Shown one piece after another: positions 27,792 to 38,948 of a DNA stretch of 64,000 nt (the first letter of the stretch is position 1; every line of letters begins with the position of its first letter). Both the position numbers and the translations under genes were made by a program. The DNA is from Pseudomonas saudiphocaensis (GTDB lineage: Bacteria > Pseudomonadota > Gammaproteobacteria > Pseudomonadales > Pseudomonadaceae), in contig NZ_CCSF01000001.1 in NCBI RefSeq assembly GCF_000756775.1, forward strand, positions 186,001 to 250,000, written 5' to 3'. The notes under the pieces were generated by a model. It searched no databases and was not told the origin of the DNA. It was given only the letters and a program-made list of their open reading frames with translations.

Positions 27792-28081
27792 AGCGTCTTT
27801 GCTCCATCTACAAAAGTCCGCGCAAGGATGAGATGTATCTCTACGTCGATCGCAGCGAAGCACTCACGCGCGTGCCAGAGGCCCTGCTGGCCGTGTTCGG
27901 TACACCGCAGCATGCCTTCGATCTGGTGCTGACACCCGAGCGTACCTTGGCGCGGGAAAATATCGCGACCGTCCTGGAGAATCTGGACAAGCAGGGCTTC
28001 CACCTGCAGATGCCTCCGCCCCAGGACGACTATATCGAGCATCTCCCGGAAGAATTGCTGCGCCGTAACGATGCAGTCTGA
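27788..28081 (+). CDS. YcgL-domain protein
   Basis: A 97-residue protein of the YcgL family (DUF709), recognised from its start [20 protein letters not shown] and the conserved central FGTP block. Function is not established, but in gammaproteobacteria it is typically next to rnd, ycgN or minC. Its ATG overlaps the rnd stop, which suggests coupled translation and a role close to RNA processing (inference). Confidence 0.9.
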   Translation: MKRLCSIYKSPRKDEMYLYVDRSEALTRVPEALLAVFGTPQHAFDLVLTPERTLARENIATVLENLDKQGFHLQMPPPQDDYIEHLPEELLRRNDAV

Positions 28082-28111
28082 AGCGGCACATTTGTTCGAG
28101 GTGGATTACTG

Positions 28112-28561
28112 ATGGCGGCGAAAGTCGAACCCTTCTGGAAGCGCAAGACCCTTGCCGAGCTGGACGCGCAAGAGTGGGAATCGCTTTGCGATGGCTGCGG
28201 CCTGTGTTGCCTGCAGAAGCTCGAAGACGAGGAGGACGGCAGCGTCTATTACACCCGCATCGCCTGCAAACTGCTTGATCTGCAGAGCTGCCGCTGCACG
28301 GATTACCCCAACCGCCGCGCCAGTGTGCCCGATTGCATTCAGCTGACGGCTGCCGATGCGGCGCAATTCACGTGGTTGCCTCCGACCTGTGGTTATCGTC
28401 TGGTCGCCGAAGGCAAGGACTTGCCGCTTTGGCACCATCTGGTATGCGGTGACCCGCAGGCTGTACATGCCGAGCGTATCTCCCAGGCAGGTCGCATGCT
28501 GGCCGAAGGCTCTGTGGCAGAGGATGACTGGGAGGAGCATCTGATTTTTCGTGCCGGTTGA
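28112..28561 (+). CDS. YcgN-family cysteine-cluster protein
   Basis: A 149-residue protein of the YkgJ/YcgN zinc- or iron-chelating family. Cysteines are arranged CDGCGLCC near 26-33, then CRCTDYPNR near 60 and CGYRL/VCGDP later, enough to hold a metal cluster. Function is unknown. Third gene of the rnd operon, 30 bp after ycgL. The ATG at 28112 has GAGGTG 8 nt upstream. Confidence 0.9.
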   Translation: MAAKVEPFWKRKTLAELDAQEWESLCDGCGLCCLQKLEDEEDGSVYYTRIACKLLDLQSCRCTDYPNRRASVPDCIQLTAADAAQFTWLPPTCGYRLVAEGKDLPLWHHLVCGDPQAVHAERISQAGRMLAEGSVAEDDWEEHLIFRAG

Positions 28562-28614
28562 ATCTCCGCTGGAGCCTGTCGTCTTAGCACTGAACCTTTG
28601 TCTGGAGCCGCCCA

Positions 28615-29841
28615 ATGTTCCTCCGCCAGCTGCCGCTACTCGCCGTTCTGTTGTGCCTTTTTGCTGCTCCTGCCTATGCGGCCAAGCGTGTCGATCTGGA
28701 CTTCAACGTCCGTTTTCTGCCTGAGGAGGATGTCGCTGAGGTAGAACTGGTACTCGAGGAAGGCAGCGCTGTCAGCTATCTGGACTTCAATCTGGGCGAT
28801 GAGGGGCTCTATAGCGACTTCAAGACCGATGAGCAGGCCAGTTGGCAGGAAGAGAATGGCCGTGGTGTCTGGCGCCCCGCGGCGGGCAAGGCACGGCTGG
28901 CCTATCGGGTGCGCGTCAGCCATCAGCGCAGCAATGAGCGTTACGACGCGCGTATGACGCCTGATTGGGCCTTGCTTCGTGGCGATGATCTGGTGCCGGC
29001 CGCTCGCTTTGACCAGCCGGGTGGTTACACCCTGGTGTCGCGGCTGTCTTTCGAACTGCCGAAAGGCTGGAAAAGCGTCGAGACCGGCTGGCCACGTATC
29101 GGCAAAAACCGTTTTCGCATCGACAACCCCGAGCGCATGTTTGACCGGCCGACAGGCTGGATTCTGGCCGGCAAGCTGGGCAGTCGCCGTGCCCGGCTTG
29201 GGGAAACCGACGTGACGGTCGCCGCGCCGGTGGGCGAGGGGGTGCGACGAATGGATATCCTCACGCTGCTGACCTTTGTCTGGCCTGAAGTGCAGAGCGT
29301 GTTCCCCCGCGATCCGAAAAAGCTGCTGATCGTGGGAGCGGGCGACCCGATGTGGCGCGGTGGATTGTCCGGTCCCAACTCGCTGTTCATGCATGCGGAC
29401 CGTCCGCTGGTCAGTGAGAATGGCACCAGTTCGCTGGTTCATGAGCTGGTCCATGTATTCAGCCGCATCAGCGATGCGGATCGCAGCGACTGGATCAGCG
29501 AAGGTCTGGCCGAGTACTACGCAATCGAGCTGATGCGTCGCGCCGGAGGCATGAGCGAGGACCGCTACCAAGCGGTTCGCGAGCACCTGAGCAAATGGAG
29601 CCGTAAGGTCAAATCCCTGCGCACCGAACGATCCACCGGACCCGTGACCGCTCGTGCGGTACTGCTGTTGCAGGAGCTTGACCGGGAAATCCGCCAGCGC
29701 AGCAAGAACCAGCATTCGCTCGATGATGTGGCGCGTGGGTTGATGCGTCTGGACAAGGCGACAACGGAAGACTTCATCAACATCACCGAGAGTCTGCTCG
29801 GCGGCGGCTCGTCGGTCCTGGACACCCGGCTGCTGCGTTGA
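28615..29841 (+). CDS. Secreted M61/gluzincin-like putative metalloprotease
   Basis: A 408-residue exported protein with a clear signal peptide (cleavage after about residue 22, AYA-A). A beta-rich N-terminal half (25-210) precedes a helical catalytic half with H276-E277-L-V-H280 and, 16 residues later, E296 in SEGLAEYYA: the HExxH...E zinc site of gluzincins, closest to M61-type proteins. Substrate unknown; periplasmic location is expected. It is 53 bp after ycgN on the same strand but has its own cysteine-free exported character. Annotated often only as hypothetical. Confidence 0.75.
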   Translation: MFLRQLPLLAVLLCLFAAPAYAAKRVDLDFNVRFLPEEDVAEVELVLEEGSAVSYLDFNLGDEGLYSDFKTDEQASWQEENGRGVWRPAAGKARLAYRVRVSHQRSNERYDARMTPDWALLRGDDLVPAARFDQPGGYTLVSRLSFELPKGWKSVETGWPRIGKNRFRIDNPERMFDRPTGWILAGKLGSRRARLGETDVTVAAPVGEGVRRMDILTLLTFVWPEVQSVFPRDPKKLLIVGAGDPMWRGGLSGPNSLFMHADRPLVSENGTSSLVHELVHVFSRISDADRSDWISEGLAEYYAIELMRRAGGMSEDRYQAVREHLSKWSRKVKSLRTERSTGPVTARAVLLLQELDREIRQRSKNQHSLDDVARGLMRLDKATTEDFINITESLLGGGSSVLDTRLLR

Positions 29842-30185
29842 GGTGATTTGCGCCAAGCCATAGTGCTAAAGCAATCGAGCCAGTCTGATCGAGGAAAAAA
29901 ACAGGCTAGCTTTCAGCGTCCGAGCTCGACCGTTCTCTTTCGAGACCGTCTGAAGCTTATTGATCCAAGCGGCACTTGAGCTGTTTTAACGGCTGATTGC
30001 CCGTGCAGGTAATTTTTAGCCGTCAAATAGCTTGATTCAATCAGGCCTATCCCCTATGCGCGGCGCGCTGGGCCGATATAATGCGGCCCTTTGCCGATTA
30101 CCCATTTGGATGGTTGCATATCGGCGCCCAGTGTCGTTTGCCTTGCCGTCTTGCAGCCTCGGCCGCAGTCTTCTGGAAGAGATCT
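29842..30185 (+). promoter_or_regulatory. 344-bp alaS upstream region with a perfect -10
   Basis: No gene. TATAAT lies at 30077-30082, about 100 nt before the alaS start; no good -35 is found 16-18 nt before it. A short palindrome TGATTCAATCA lies at about 30033-30043. The leader 30090-30185 has no obvious T-box or terminator. Confidence 0.5.
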
Positions 30186-32810
<2,625 letters not shown>

Positions 32811-32889
32811 GGCCGATCAGCGATAACTGAATTGCAACAAAGCGTGGTGAAAGTCGGGTTGTTTAACGAATGGCTTAGGCGGCGATGAA

Positions 32890-34125
32890 ATGGCGTTGAT
32901 CGTACAGAAGTTTGGTGGGACCTCGGTGGGCTCTGTCGAGCGCATCGAGCAGGTGGCAGCGAAGATCAAGAAATTCCGTGACAACGGCGATGACATCGTC
33001 GTGGTGGTCTCGGCTATGAGCGGTGAAACCAACCGCCTGATCGAGCTGGCTCGGCAGATCAACGAGCGACCCGTTGCCCGCGAACTGGATGTAATGGTTT
33101 CGACCGGCGAGCAGGTGACCATCGCTCTGCTTGCCATGGCGCTGATCAAGATCGGCGTGCCGGCGATATCTTATACAGGCAGCCAGGTAGGTATTCTCAC
33201 CGACAGCTCCCACACCAAGGCGCGCATCATGCAAATCGACGCGCAGAACGTCCGCAAGGACCTCAAGGCTGGGCGTGTGGTGGTGGTTGCCGGTTTCCAG
33301 GGGATAGATGAGGCGGGCAATATCACTACCCTTGGACGTGGTGGGTCCGATACTACCGGCGTTGCGCTGGCAGCAGCACTCAAGGCCGACGAATGCCAGA
33401 TCTACACCGATGTGGATGGCGTTTACACCACCGATCCGCGCGTCGTGCCCAAGGCACAGCGGCTGGAGAAGGTCACCTTTGAAGAGATGCTGGAAATGGC
33501 CAGCCTCGGCTCCAAGGTATTGCAGATTCGTGCCGTCGAGTTTGCCGGTAAATATGGCGTGCCTCTACGCGTGTTGCACAGCTTCAAAGAGGGTCCGGGA
33601 ACCCTCATTACCCTTGATGAAGAGGACTCCATGGAAAAGCCCATCATTTCCGGCATCGCTTTCAATCGTGACGAGGCCAAGCTGACGATCCGCGGTGTGC
33701 CGGATACCCCAGGCGTGGCGTTCAGGATTCTTGGTCCGATCAGCTCGGCGAATGTAGAAGTGGACATGATCGTGCAAAACGTCGCGCACGATAACACCAC
33801 GGATTTCACCTTCACTGTTCATCGCAACGACTATCAGAACGCGCTCCACGTGCTCGAGCATATCGCTCAGGAAATGGGTGCCCGCGAAGTCGTTGGGGAT
33901 GTTGATATCGCCAAGGTGTCTATTGTTGGCGTGGGCATGCGTTCGCATGCCGGAGTCGCCAGCCGCATGTTTGAAGCGCTGGCCAAAGAAAATATCAATA
34001 TCCAGATGATTTCCACTTCAGAAATCAAGGTTTCGGTTGTCATAGAAGAGAAGTATCTGGAGTTGGCGGTGCGTGCCTTGCATACCGCCTTTGACCTGGA
34101 TGCCCCGGCCGGAACGGCGGAGTAA
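32890..34125 (+). CDS. lysC: Aspartokinase
   Basis: A 411-residue enzyme phosphorylating aspartate, the first step to Lys, Met and Thr. The kinase domain opens with KFGGTSVGSVERI and the GRGGSDTTG loop, and two ACT domains follow from about 265. An internal ATG at 33631 (residue 248), with AGAGGA just upstream, sits at the start of the ACT region, as in bacteria that make a separate beta subunit from lysC. Gene lies between alaS and rsmA, 79 bp after alaS. Confidence 0.96.
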   Translation: MALIVQKFGGTSVGSVERIEQVAAKIKKFRDNGDDIVVVVSAMSGETNRLIELARQINERPVARELDVMVSTGEQVTIALLAMALIKIGVPAISYTGSQVGILTDSSHTKARIMQIDAQNVRKDLKAGRVVVVAGFQGIDEAGNITTLGRGGSDTTGVALAAALKADECQIYTDVDGVYTTDPRVVPKAQRLEKVTFEEMLEMASLGSKVLQIRAVEFAGKYGVPLRVLHSFKEGPGTLITLDEEDSMEKPIISGIAFNRDEAKLTIRGVPDTPGVAFRILGPISSANVEVDMIVQNVAHDNTTDFTFTVHRNDYQNALHVLEHIAQEMGAREVVGDVDIAKVSIVGVGMRSHAGVASRMFEALAKENINIQMISTSEIKVSVVIEEKYLELAVRALHTAFDLDAPAGTAE

Positions 34126-34136
34126 CACTGATTTGG

Positions 34137-34163
34137 CGGAAGGCTCCAACCTTCCGTCGTTTG
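34137..34163 (+). terminator. Weak terminator after lysC
   Basis: A 7-bp stem CGGAAGG/CCTTCCG with a 6-nt loop, followed by TCGTTT, 12 bp after the lysC stop. The T tract is broken, so termination may be partial. Confidence 0.4.
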
Positions 34164-34177
34164 GAAGGCTGCCCCCG

Positions 34178-34206
34178 GAACTTTAAGCTTGTCGTTACTG
34201 GTCAAT
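34178..34206 (+). promoter_or_regulatory. Possible AlgU (sigma-22) promoter of rsmA
   Basis: GAACTT (34178-34183) followed 18 nt later by TCAAT (34202-34206), compared with GAACTT-N16/17-TCTGA. The -35 is perfect, the -10 and spacing are not. AlgU activation of rsmA has been reported in P. aeruginosa, which makes it worth listing. Confidence 0.35.
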
Positions 34207-34305
34207 AGCTGGTGGAAAGCTTGAGGTTCCATGTCTTGCGGAACATGTCCGCCTTTTATCTTTGCAGACTGCTTACTGAATTGAATCCGTTTTAAGGAGA
34301 AAGGA

Positions 34306-34491
34306 ATGCTGATTCTGACTCGCCGGGTCGGAGAGACCCTGATGGTGGGTGACGATGTGACCGTCACTGTGTTGGGTGTAAAGGGAAATCAAGTGCGTAT
34401 AGGAGTGAATGCCCCTAAAGAGGTTGCGGTGCATCGCGAGGAAATTTATCAACGGATCCAGAAAGAGAAAGATCAGGAACCAAACCATTAA
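34306..34491 (+). CDS. rsmA: Carbon storage/translational regulator RsmA (CsrA)
   Basis: A 61-residue RNA-binding protein that represses or activates translation by binding A(N)GGA motifs; it acts under GacA and small RNAs RsmY/Z in Pseudomonas. The sequence is a full Csr[17 protein letters not shown], the [23 protein letters not shown] core with the RNA-contacting VHREE. The ribosome site AAGGAGAAAGGA contains its own AGGA motifs, fitting self-regulation. Located between lysC and tRNA-Ser, as in other pseudomonads. Confidence 0.97.
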   Translation: MLILTRRVGETLMVGDDVTVTVLGVKGNQVRIGVNAPKEVAVHREEIYQRIQKEKDQEPNH

Positions 34492-34510
34492 TTTTTATCG
34501 ATTTTTCGCT

Positions 34511-34538
34511 TTGCAAGCGGGGTAAAGGCGGGTATTAT
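34511..34538 (+). promoter_or_regulatory. Promoter of tRNA-Ser
   Basis: TTGCAA (34511-34516) and TATTAT (34533-34538) spaced 16 nt, ending 14 nt before the tRNA. A GC-rich discriminator follows, as in stringently controlled stable-RNA promoters. Confidence 0.65.
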
Positions 34539-34552
34539 GCGCCCCGTGTTGC

Positions 34553-34646
<94 letters not shown>

Positions 34647-34708
34647 TGCAGAGTTGGATCGTGGTTGGATTTACTGTTCAGATTTGATGCTTCATTGAAT
34701 CAAACAGC

Positions 34709-34736
34709 TTGACCGGAAAAATCACGAACCTATAAT
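34709..34736 (+). promoter_or_regulatory. Promoter of the tandem tRNA-Arg genes
   Basis: TTGACC (34709-34714) and a perfect TATAAT (34731-34736) with a 16-nt spacer, ending 13 nt before the first tRNA-Arg. Confidence 0.75.
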
Positions 34737-34749
34737 GCGCACCCTTAGT

Positions 34750-34826
34750 GGACTCATAGCTCAGCTGGATAGAGTACTCGGCTACGAACCGAGCGGTCGG
34801 AGGTTCGAATCCTCCTGAGTCCGCCA
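34750..34826 (+). tRNA. tRNA-Arg (ACG), copy 1
   Basis: A 77-nt cloverleaf with acceptor GGACTCA/TGAGTCC, anticodon loop CTACGAA (ACG, read as ICG after deamination), T-loop GTTCGAA and encoded CCA. Confidence 0.97.
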
Positions 34827-34899
34827 CTATACAAAAGTGAATCGCAGCAATGTGGTTCATTGCTTCAACCAGGGGTGATCTGGTCTAAAAGCGCAAATT

Positions 34900-34976
34900 G
34901 GACTCATAGCTCAGCTGGATAGAGTACTCGGCTACGAACCGAGCGGTCGGAGGTTCGAATCCTCCTGAGTCCGCCA
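34900..34976 (+). tRNA. tRNA-Arg (ACG), copy 2
   Basis: Identical in all 77 bases to the copy at 34750-34826, 73 bp downstream; the intervening bases are unlike and have no strong promoter. It ends just before a terminator. Confidence 0.97.
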
Positions 34977-34982
34977 TACGAG

Positions 34983-35014
34983 AAAGGGCCTGCAGTGATG
35001 CAGGCCCTTTTTTT
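34983..35014 (+). terminator. Terminator of the tRNA-Arg transcript
   Basis: A 12-bp stem AAAGGGCCTGCA/TGCAGGCCCTTT around GTGA, followed by a T tract: a strong intrinsic terminator. On the other strand it may also serve the convergent DUF4124 gene. Confidence 0.9.
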
Positions 35015-35022
35015 GTTCTCAT

Positions 35023-35514
35023 TCAACGCTTGCCGACTACGCAGCCGCTTTCATCGAAGCTGATGCTGTGAGTGCGGCCCTTGCTTGCTGTGTAGCGGTA
35101 TTGCGTCTGCCCATTGCGGCTGGTGATGCTGTCAGGCTTGCCGAAAGTGCTTTCGATGTCGGCGCGGGTCATGCCCGGCAGGCTTTGCCGATTGATCATG
35201 GCGTTGCGTCTTGCGCTGCCGGTTATGCGGTTGCCACAGCCATCATCTGGTTCGCCGACGACGGTCAGCGTCTGCTCCTGCTTTTTTTTGGACTCGGGGC
35301 GCTGCTTGGGCGCTTTTGCCATGGGAACGGGCTTGCTGGAGCCAGGCGTTGGATTGAACGCTTGCTGGCGTTCGGTGGTCTGTTGGGGCGGGCAGCCTTG
35401 GCGTGTGAAGGTCAGGTGCCCGGTTTCGTCGACGCAGCGGTAAATGCTTGTGGCAAGCGCGGGTGGGGCGCTAAGAAGTAGGGCGCAGCAGCTAGAGGCA
35501 AGCAGCGTTCTCAT
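35023..35514 (-). CDS. Exported DUF4124-domain protein
   Basis: A 163-residue exported protein. A signal peptide (ending ALA-T near 22) leads into a DUF4124 segment IYRCVDETGHLTFTRQGCP, then a Pro/Lys-rich linker (about 50-78), and a C-terminal part with GMTRADIESTFGKPDSI and a final Cys strand that looks like the SmpA/BamE small domain. I infer two domains joined by a linker. The ATG at 35514 has AGGAGG 7 nt upstream. Function unknown, cell-envelope by location. Confidence 0.75.
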   Translation of the reverse strand: MRTLLASSCCALLLSAPPALATSIYRCVDETGHLTFTRQGCPPQQTTERQQAFNPTPGSSKPVPMAKAPKQRPESKKKQEQTLTVVGEPDDGCGNRITGSARRNAMINRQSLPGMTRADIESTFGKPDSITSRNGQTQYRYTASKGRTHSISFDESGCVVGKR

Positions 35515-35839
35515 GGTCGTCCTCCTTGACGATCTACGGCGGTAACAAACCCTAGCCAATAATCACATGTACTGCAGGCGTGTCTTCGCGCAACGTGAAT
35601 GCGTCGACAGGATGGCAAAGTGTGCTGCTTGTCATTTGATGTCGCGCAACTACTTGTATTGCCTGTATTTCGTGCTTCGAGGCGGCGGCTGCGGTGTTAT
35701 TATTGCGCGGTCCGCCCATTCGGGCTTTTGGATCCCTCTCATGGATTTGCCCTGTAGTCGTACACGATTTTTGTTGGCCAATCACGTTTTGAATGATTGA
35801 TCCCCTGGCGCGCTCCGTTCGTCGGGGGTGGAGTGCGCC
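35515..35839. other. 325-bp intergenic region between DUF4124 gene and mgtE
   Basis: Divergent promoter region, no gene seen. A GC hairpin-like stretch (CCCCTGGCGCGC / GGGGGTG) lies at 35802-35830, just before mgtE, in a position where a 5' leader structure could act. I could not recognise a known Mg riboswitch (ykoK or mgtA type) in it. Confidence 0.4.
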
Positions 35840-37285
35840 ATGACTGAAGTAGAAGCAAAAAAGCCGCAGGAAAGTCTCCAGGATCGTCTGGCGCAAGTTG
35901 TCGAACTGCTGCATCGTCAAAAGATCGTTGAGGATCTTGCCTACCGCCAGGGTATCGGTCAGCCGCAGGAGCTGATCGACAACCTGGAGCATCGTCAGAA
36001 TCTCGTCGAGCTGCAGCGCAAGTTGGAAGCGCTGCACCCGGCAGACGTTGCATACATCCTTGAAGCGCTGCCGCTGGATGACCGCCTGACCGTCTGGCAG
36101 CTGGTCAAGTCCGAGCGCGACGGTGACATCCTGCTCGAAGTTTCCGACGCGGTACGCGAGACGCTGATCGCCGACATGGATGATCACGAAATCCTGGCGG
36201 CCGCCAAGGATCTCGATGCCGACGAGCTGGCCGACCTGGCTGCAGAGCTGCCGCGCGACGTCGTCCACGAGCTGATGGAGACCCTTGATGCGCAGCAGCG
36301 TGAGCGCGTCCGTTCGGCCTTGTCCTACGAGGAGGATCAGGTCGGTGCCCTGATGGACTTCGAAATGGTCACGATCCGCGAGGATGTGAGCCTGGAGGTG
36401 GTCCTGCGTTATCTACGCCGACTCAAGGAGCTGCCTGGTCATACCGACAAGCTGTTCGTAGTGGATTACGACGGCGTGCTCAAGGGTGTTCTGCCCATCA
36501 AGCGTCTGTTGGTTAATGACCCTGAAAAGCAGGTGGCCGAGGTGATGGCCAATGATCCGGTCACTTTCCATCCCGATGAGGATGCCTACGAGGCAGCTCA
36601 GGCCTTCGAGCGTTATGACCTGGTTTCCACGCCTGTGGTGGACAAGGGGGGCAAGCTGATTGGCCGTTTGACCATCGATGAGATGGTTGACCTGATTCGT
36701 GAGGAGAGCGAGAGCGAAGTCCTCAACATGGCCGGTCTGCGTGAAGAGGAGGATATCTTTGCCTCGGTCTGGAAATCACTGCGCAACCGCTGGGCCTGGC
36801 TGGCGCTGAACCTGATTACGGCTTTCGTCGCGTCGCGAGTGATCGGGCTGTTCGATGGCTCGATCGAGAAGCTGGTGGCGCTGGCGGCTCTGATGCCGAT
36901 CGTGGCGGGAATTGGCGGCAACTCGGGCAACCAGACAATTACCATGATTGTGCGGGCGATGGCCCTGGATCAGATGGGCACCGGCAATGGCTTCCGGTTG
37001 CTACGCAAGGAGGCGGGTGTAGGGCTGCTGAACGGTCTGATATGGGGTGGTGTGATAGGGCTGGTGGTCTACTGGCTCTACGGCAGTTGGTCGCTCGGGG
37101 TGGTCATGACTGCCGCGATGACGCTCAACCTTTTGCTGGCTGCGCTGATGGGCGTGCTGATTCCGGTGACTCTGGCACGCATGGGGCGAGATCCCGCCCT
37201 GGGGTCGAGTGTGATGATCACTGCAGTGACTGACAGTGGTGGTTTCTTCATCTTCCTTGGGTTGGCGACGCTCTTCCTGCTCTGA
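35840..37285 (+). CDS. mgtE: Magnesium transporter MgtE
   Basis: A 481-residue Mg channel: a cytoplasmic N domain of helical repeats (about 30-135), two CBS domains (about 145-270) that sense Mg, a connecting helix, and five C-terminal transmembrane helices with the selectivity segment GIGGNSGNQ near 359-367. In P. aeruginosa mgtE expression also influences virulence traits. I choose the ATG at 35840 with GGAG 7 nt before it; a GTG at 35828 is possible. Single gene. Confidence 0.94.
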   Translation: MTEVEAKKPQESLQDRLAQVVELLHRQKIVEDLAYRQGIGQPQELIDNLEHRQNLVELQRKLEALHPADVAYILEALPLDDRLTVWQLVKSERDGDILLEVSDAVRETLIADMDDHEILAAAKDLDADELADLAAELPRDVVHELMETLDAQQRERVRSALSYEEDQVGALMDFEMVTIREDVSLEVVLRYLRRLKELPGHTDKLFVVDYDGVLKGVLPIKRLLVNDPEKQVAEVMANDPVTFHPDEDAYEAAQAFERYDLVSTPVVDKGGKLIGRLTIDEMVDLIREESESEVLNMAGLREEEDIFASVWKSLRNRWAWLALNLITAFVASRVIGLFDGSIEKLVALAALMPIVAGIGGNSGNQTITMIVRAMALDQMGTGNGFRLLRKEAGVGLLNGLIWGGVIGLVVYWLYGSWSLGVVMTAAMTLNLLLAALMGVLIPVTLARMGRDPALGSSVMITAVTDSGGFFIFLGLATLFLL

Positions 37286-37430
37286 TTGCACTCTGGCGCA
37301 GCTGGTTGGGGATACTGTTTCGCCTGTAGTTGACCTTGTGCGTCGGTTGGATAGGCGCACAAGCCTTATTGGGCTTTAGTCCCAGGTCCCGTTCCCTTTA
37401 GCGAGATAGCTTTCGCAATGCCAGAAATGC

Positions 37431-37456
37431 AAACGCCTCGACAAGTCGAGGCGTTT
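37431..37456. terminator. Bidirectional terminator between mgtE and amrZ
   Basis: A perfect inverted repeat of 12 bp (AAACGCCTCGAC and its complement) with a 2-nt centre, i.e. a long stem with a tight 4-nt loop after fraying. It has T-rich edges on both strands and sits between two convergent genes. Confidence 0.7.
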
Positions 37457-37483
37457 GAGGATAGGCGAGACTGCAATCGTCTA

Positions 37484-37810
37484 TCAGTCTTCTTCTTTGC
37501 CGGCTTCGCTGTCTTGCGCAATCAGCGCAATCAGCGCGTTCTGTTGGCGATGCGCAAGATGCCGGAACCGTTGCAGCAACTCACGCTCATGCAGTGACAG
37601 CTCGGGGCTGTCGAGACGCATGTTCAGATCATCACCCAGTGCACCTTCCTGAAGAAGGCTTTGCTCCAGGCGGGCAATGATCTCCGAATTCATACTGCGG
37701 TGATGATTACGTGCAACTTCCGCAATCCGCTCACGCATCCCATCGGGTAGCCGAACGACAAACTTGTCAGCCGTACGGCTGGAATAAACTGCCTGCTTCA
37801 TTGGGCGCAT
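37484..37810 (-). CDS. amrZ: Ribbon-helix-helix regulator AmrZ (AlgZ)
   Basis: A 108-residue Arc-family DNA-binding protein. The ribbon-helix-helix domain is at about 12-60 ([17 protein letters not shown] and [14 protein letters not shown]); the C-terminal tetramerisation region ([15 protein letters not shown]) matches P. aeruginosa AmrZ nearly block for block. AmrZ switches alginate, twitching, flagellum (represses fleQ) and c-di-GMP genes. Its closeness to the flagellar locus is notable. The ATG at 37810 follows weak ribosome sequence. In P. aeruginosa it is AlgU-dependent and represses itself. Confidence 0.93.
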   Translation of the reverse strand: MRPMKQAVYSSRTADKFVVRLPDGMRERIAEVARNHHRSMNSEIIARLEQSLLQEGALGDDLNMRLDSPELSLHERELLQRFRHLAHRQQNALIALIAQDSEAGKEED

Positions 37811-38008
37811 ACTATAAACCGGTTAGTCAGGTGGGCGATGGTGGCTTATTGCCGTTCTAGTCATCGGTCTGACAGCCAAACCCCGCGGCTGTTCCACAAC
37901 CTGAAAAAAAGATGTAGACGACTTAATGGCGCCAATTATACGTCAAGCTTTTAGCAAAGCGAAGGCATAATAGTGTCAGAGTGCCTCTATTGTGACCCGC
38001 CGCGCTTT

Positions 38009-38191
38009 TCAGCGCAGGACGGGGTCGAACTTGATCCGTTTTCCGATCACCAGTGAACCTGCAAAGAGCGCCCCGAACACCACGGCTCCAACTTTTGCCA
38101 AGGTAGCCCAGCTATCGCTCATTTCAGCTGTCAGTCCCAGTATTGAGCAGGCGATGCACAGTGACAGAAACAGAAAAGCATGGATGGTCAT
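38009..38191 (-). CDS. Small two-helix membrane protein
   Basis: A 60-residue protein with two hydrophobic segments (about 4-20 and 32-50), the second ending in a basic KRIKFD tail. A clear GAGGAAA ribosome site lies before the ATG at 38191. No family recognised. Confidence 0.55.
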   Translation of the reverse strand: MTIHAFLFLSLCIACSILGLTAEMSDSWATLAKVGAVVFGALFAGSLVIGKRIKFDPVLR

Positions 38192-38227
38192 GGTTTTTTC
38201 CTCGGTCGATTCGATGATTGCAAAGCG

Positions 38228-38452
38228 CTAGAAGACCCATCGCTGAGGCTGCTGAACTGTTCTCACCTCACCAGTGCCAATAGTCTGGATAGCTGGAGGC
38301 GAAGCGAAGGAGGGAGTACTACGGGCTGAGTGCACTACATTCGGTGTTGTATGGAAATCTGGGCGATCCATGCCTGACCTCATGTCTTGCAAGTGGATCG
38401 CAGCTGCGGCTGCCAGCATCACTGTGCTGAGCAAATACGCTGAATGTGTCAT
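38228..38452 (-). CDS. Small exported or membrane-anchored protein
   Basis: A 74-residue product with an N-terminal hydrophobic segment (about 5-20), then a polar tail rich in Ser, Thr, Pro and Gln. GAAGGAG lies 6 nt before the ATG at 38452. The tail ends 36 bp before the start of the 60-residue membrane protein gene, so the two probably form one transcript. No family recognised; the exposed tail looks unstructured. Confidence 0.5.
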   Translation of the reverse strand: MTHSAYLLSTVMLAAAAAIHLQDMRSGMDRPDFHTTPNVVHSARSTPSFASPPAIQTIGTGEVRTVQQPQRWVF

Positions 38453-38740
38453 AGGCGTCTCCTTCGCGTTATGGCTAACTACTTTAGTAGCATTCGCTGT
38501 GCCAATTTTGCATGCCGAAAAAGTCCTTTAAAATCAACTATTTATGCTTTGACAGGGCGAAGGCGATACTGCGTTTTGCAAGGTTGCACTGGTTGGCCCG
38601 TGCAAAATGCAATTGTCACGGCTCGTTGAGTTTTCCAAGGCGAAAAGCCTCCCTAAAGAGGGCAAGATCAGACGTGCCTGCGAGTGCCTGCGCGAGCATG
38701 ACAAACAGCTCGCGCACCGCTAAGATGTTGCCCCCGCATG
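38453..38740. other. 288-bp AT-rich region before tRNA-Arg(CCU)
   Basis: No credible gene. It contains a 10-bp imperfect inverted repeat (GCGTTTTGCA at 38571-38580 and TGCAAAATGC at 38601-38610) and the tRNA promoter. Base composition is lower in GC than the neighbours. Confidence 0.4.
38698..38726 (+). promoter_or_regulatory. Promoter of tRNA-Arg(CCU)
   Basis: ATGACA (38698-38703) and TAAGAT (38721-38726), exactly 17 nt apart, ending 14 nt before the tRNA. Confidence 0.5.
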
Positions 38741-38817
38741 GTCCCAGTAGCTCAATTGGATAGAGCATCCCCCTCCTAAGGGGAAGGTTGTGAGTTCGAA
38801 CCTCGCCTGGGACGCCA
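38741..38817 (+). tRNA. tRNA-Arg (CCU)
   Basis: A 77-nt cloverleaf: acceptor GTCCCAG/CTGGGAC, anticodon loop CTCCTAA (CCT), T-loop GTTCGAA, encoded CCA. Such tRNA genes are common integration sites; I see no repeat of its 3' end inside this window. Confidence 0.96.
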
Positions 38818-38948
38818 TCAAGCCAAGCTTCGTCTACCAAGCTGCGATCACCTGAAGCACATGCCCTATGTGCGAGCTTTGCCCGTCTCCTGATTGATCG
38901 GCCCGATTCTATTCGGCCAGGCGCGTTGTGCTAGATCGATGGAGCCCG

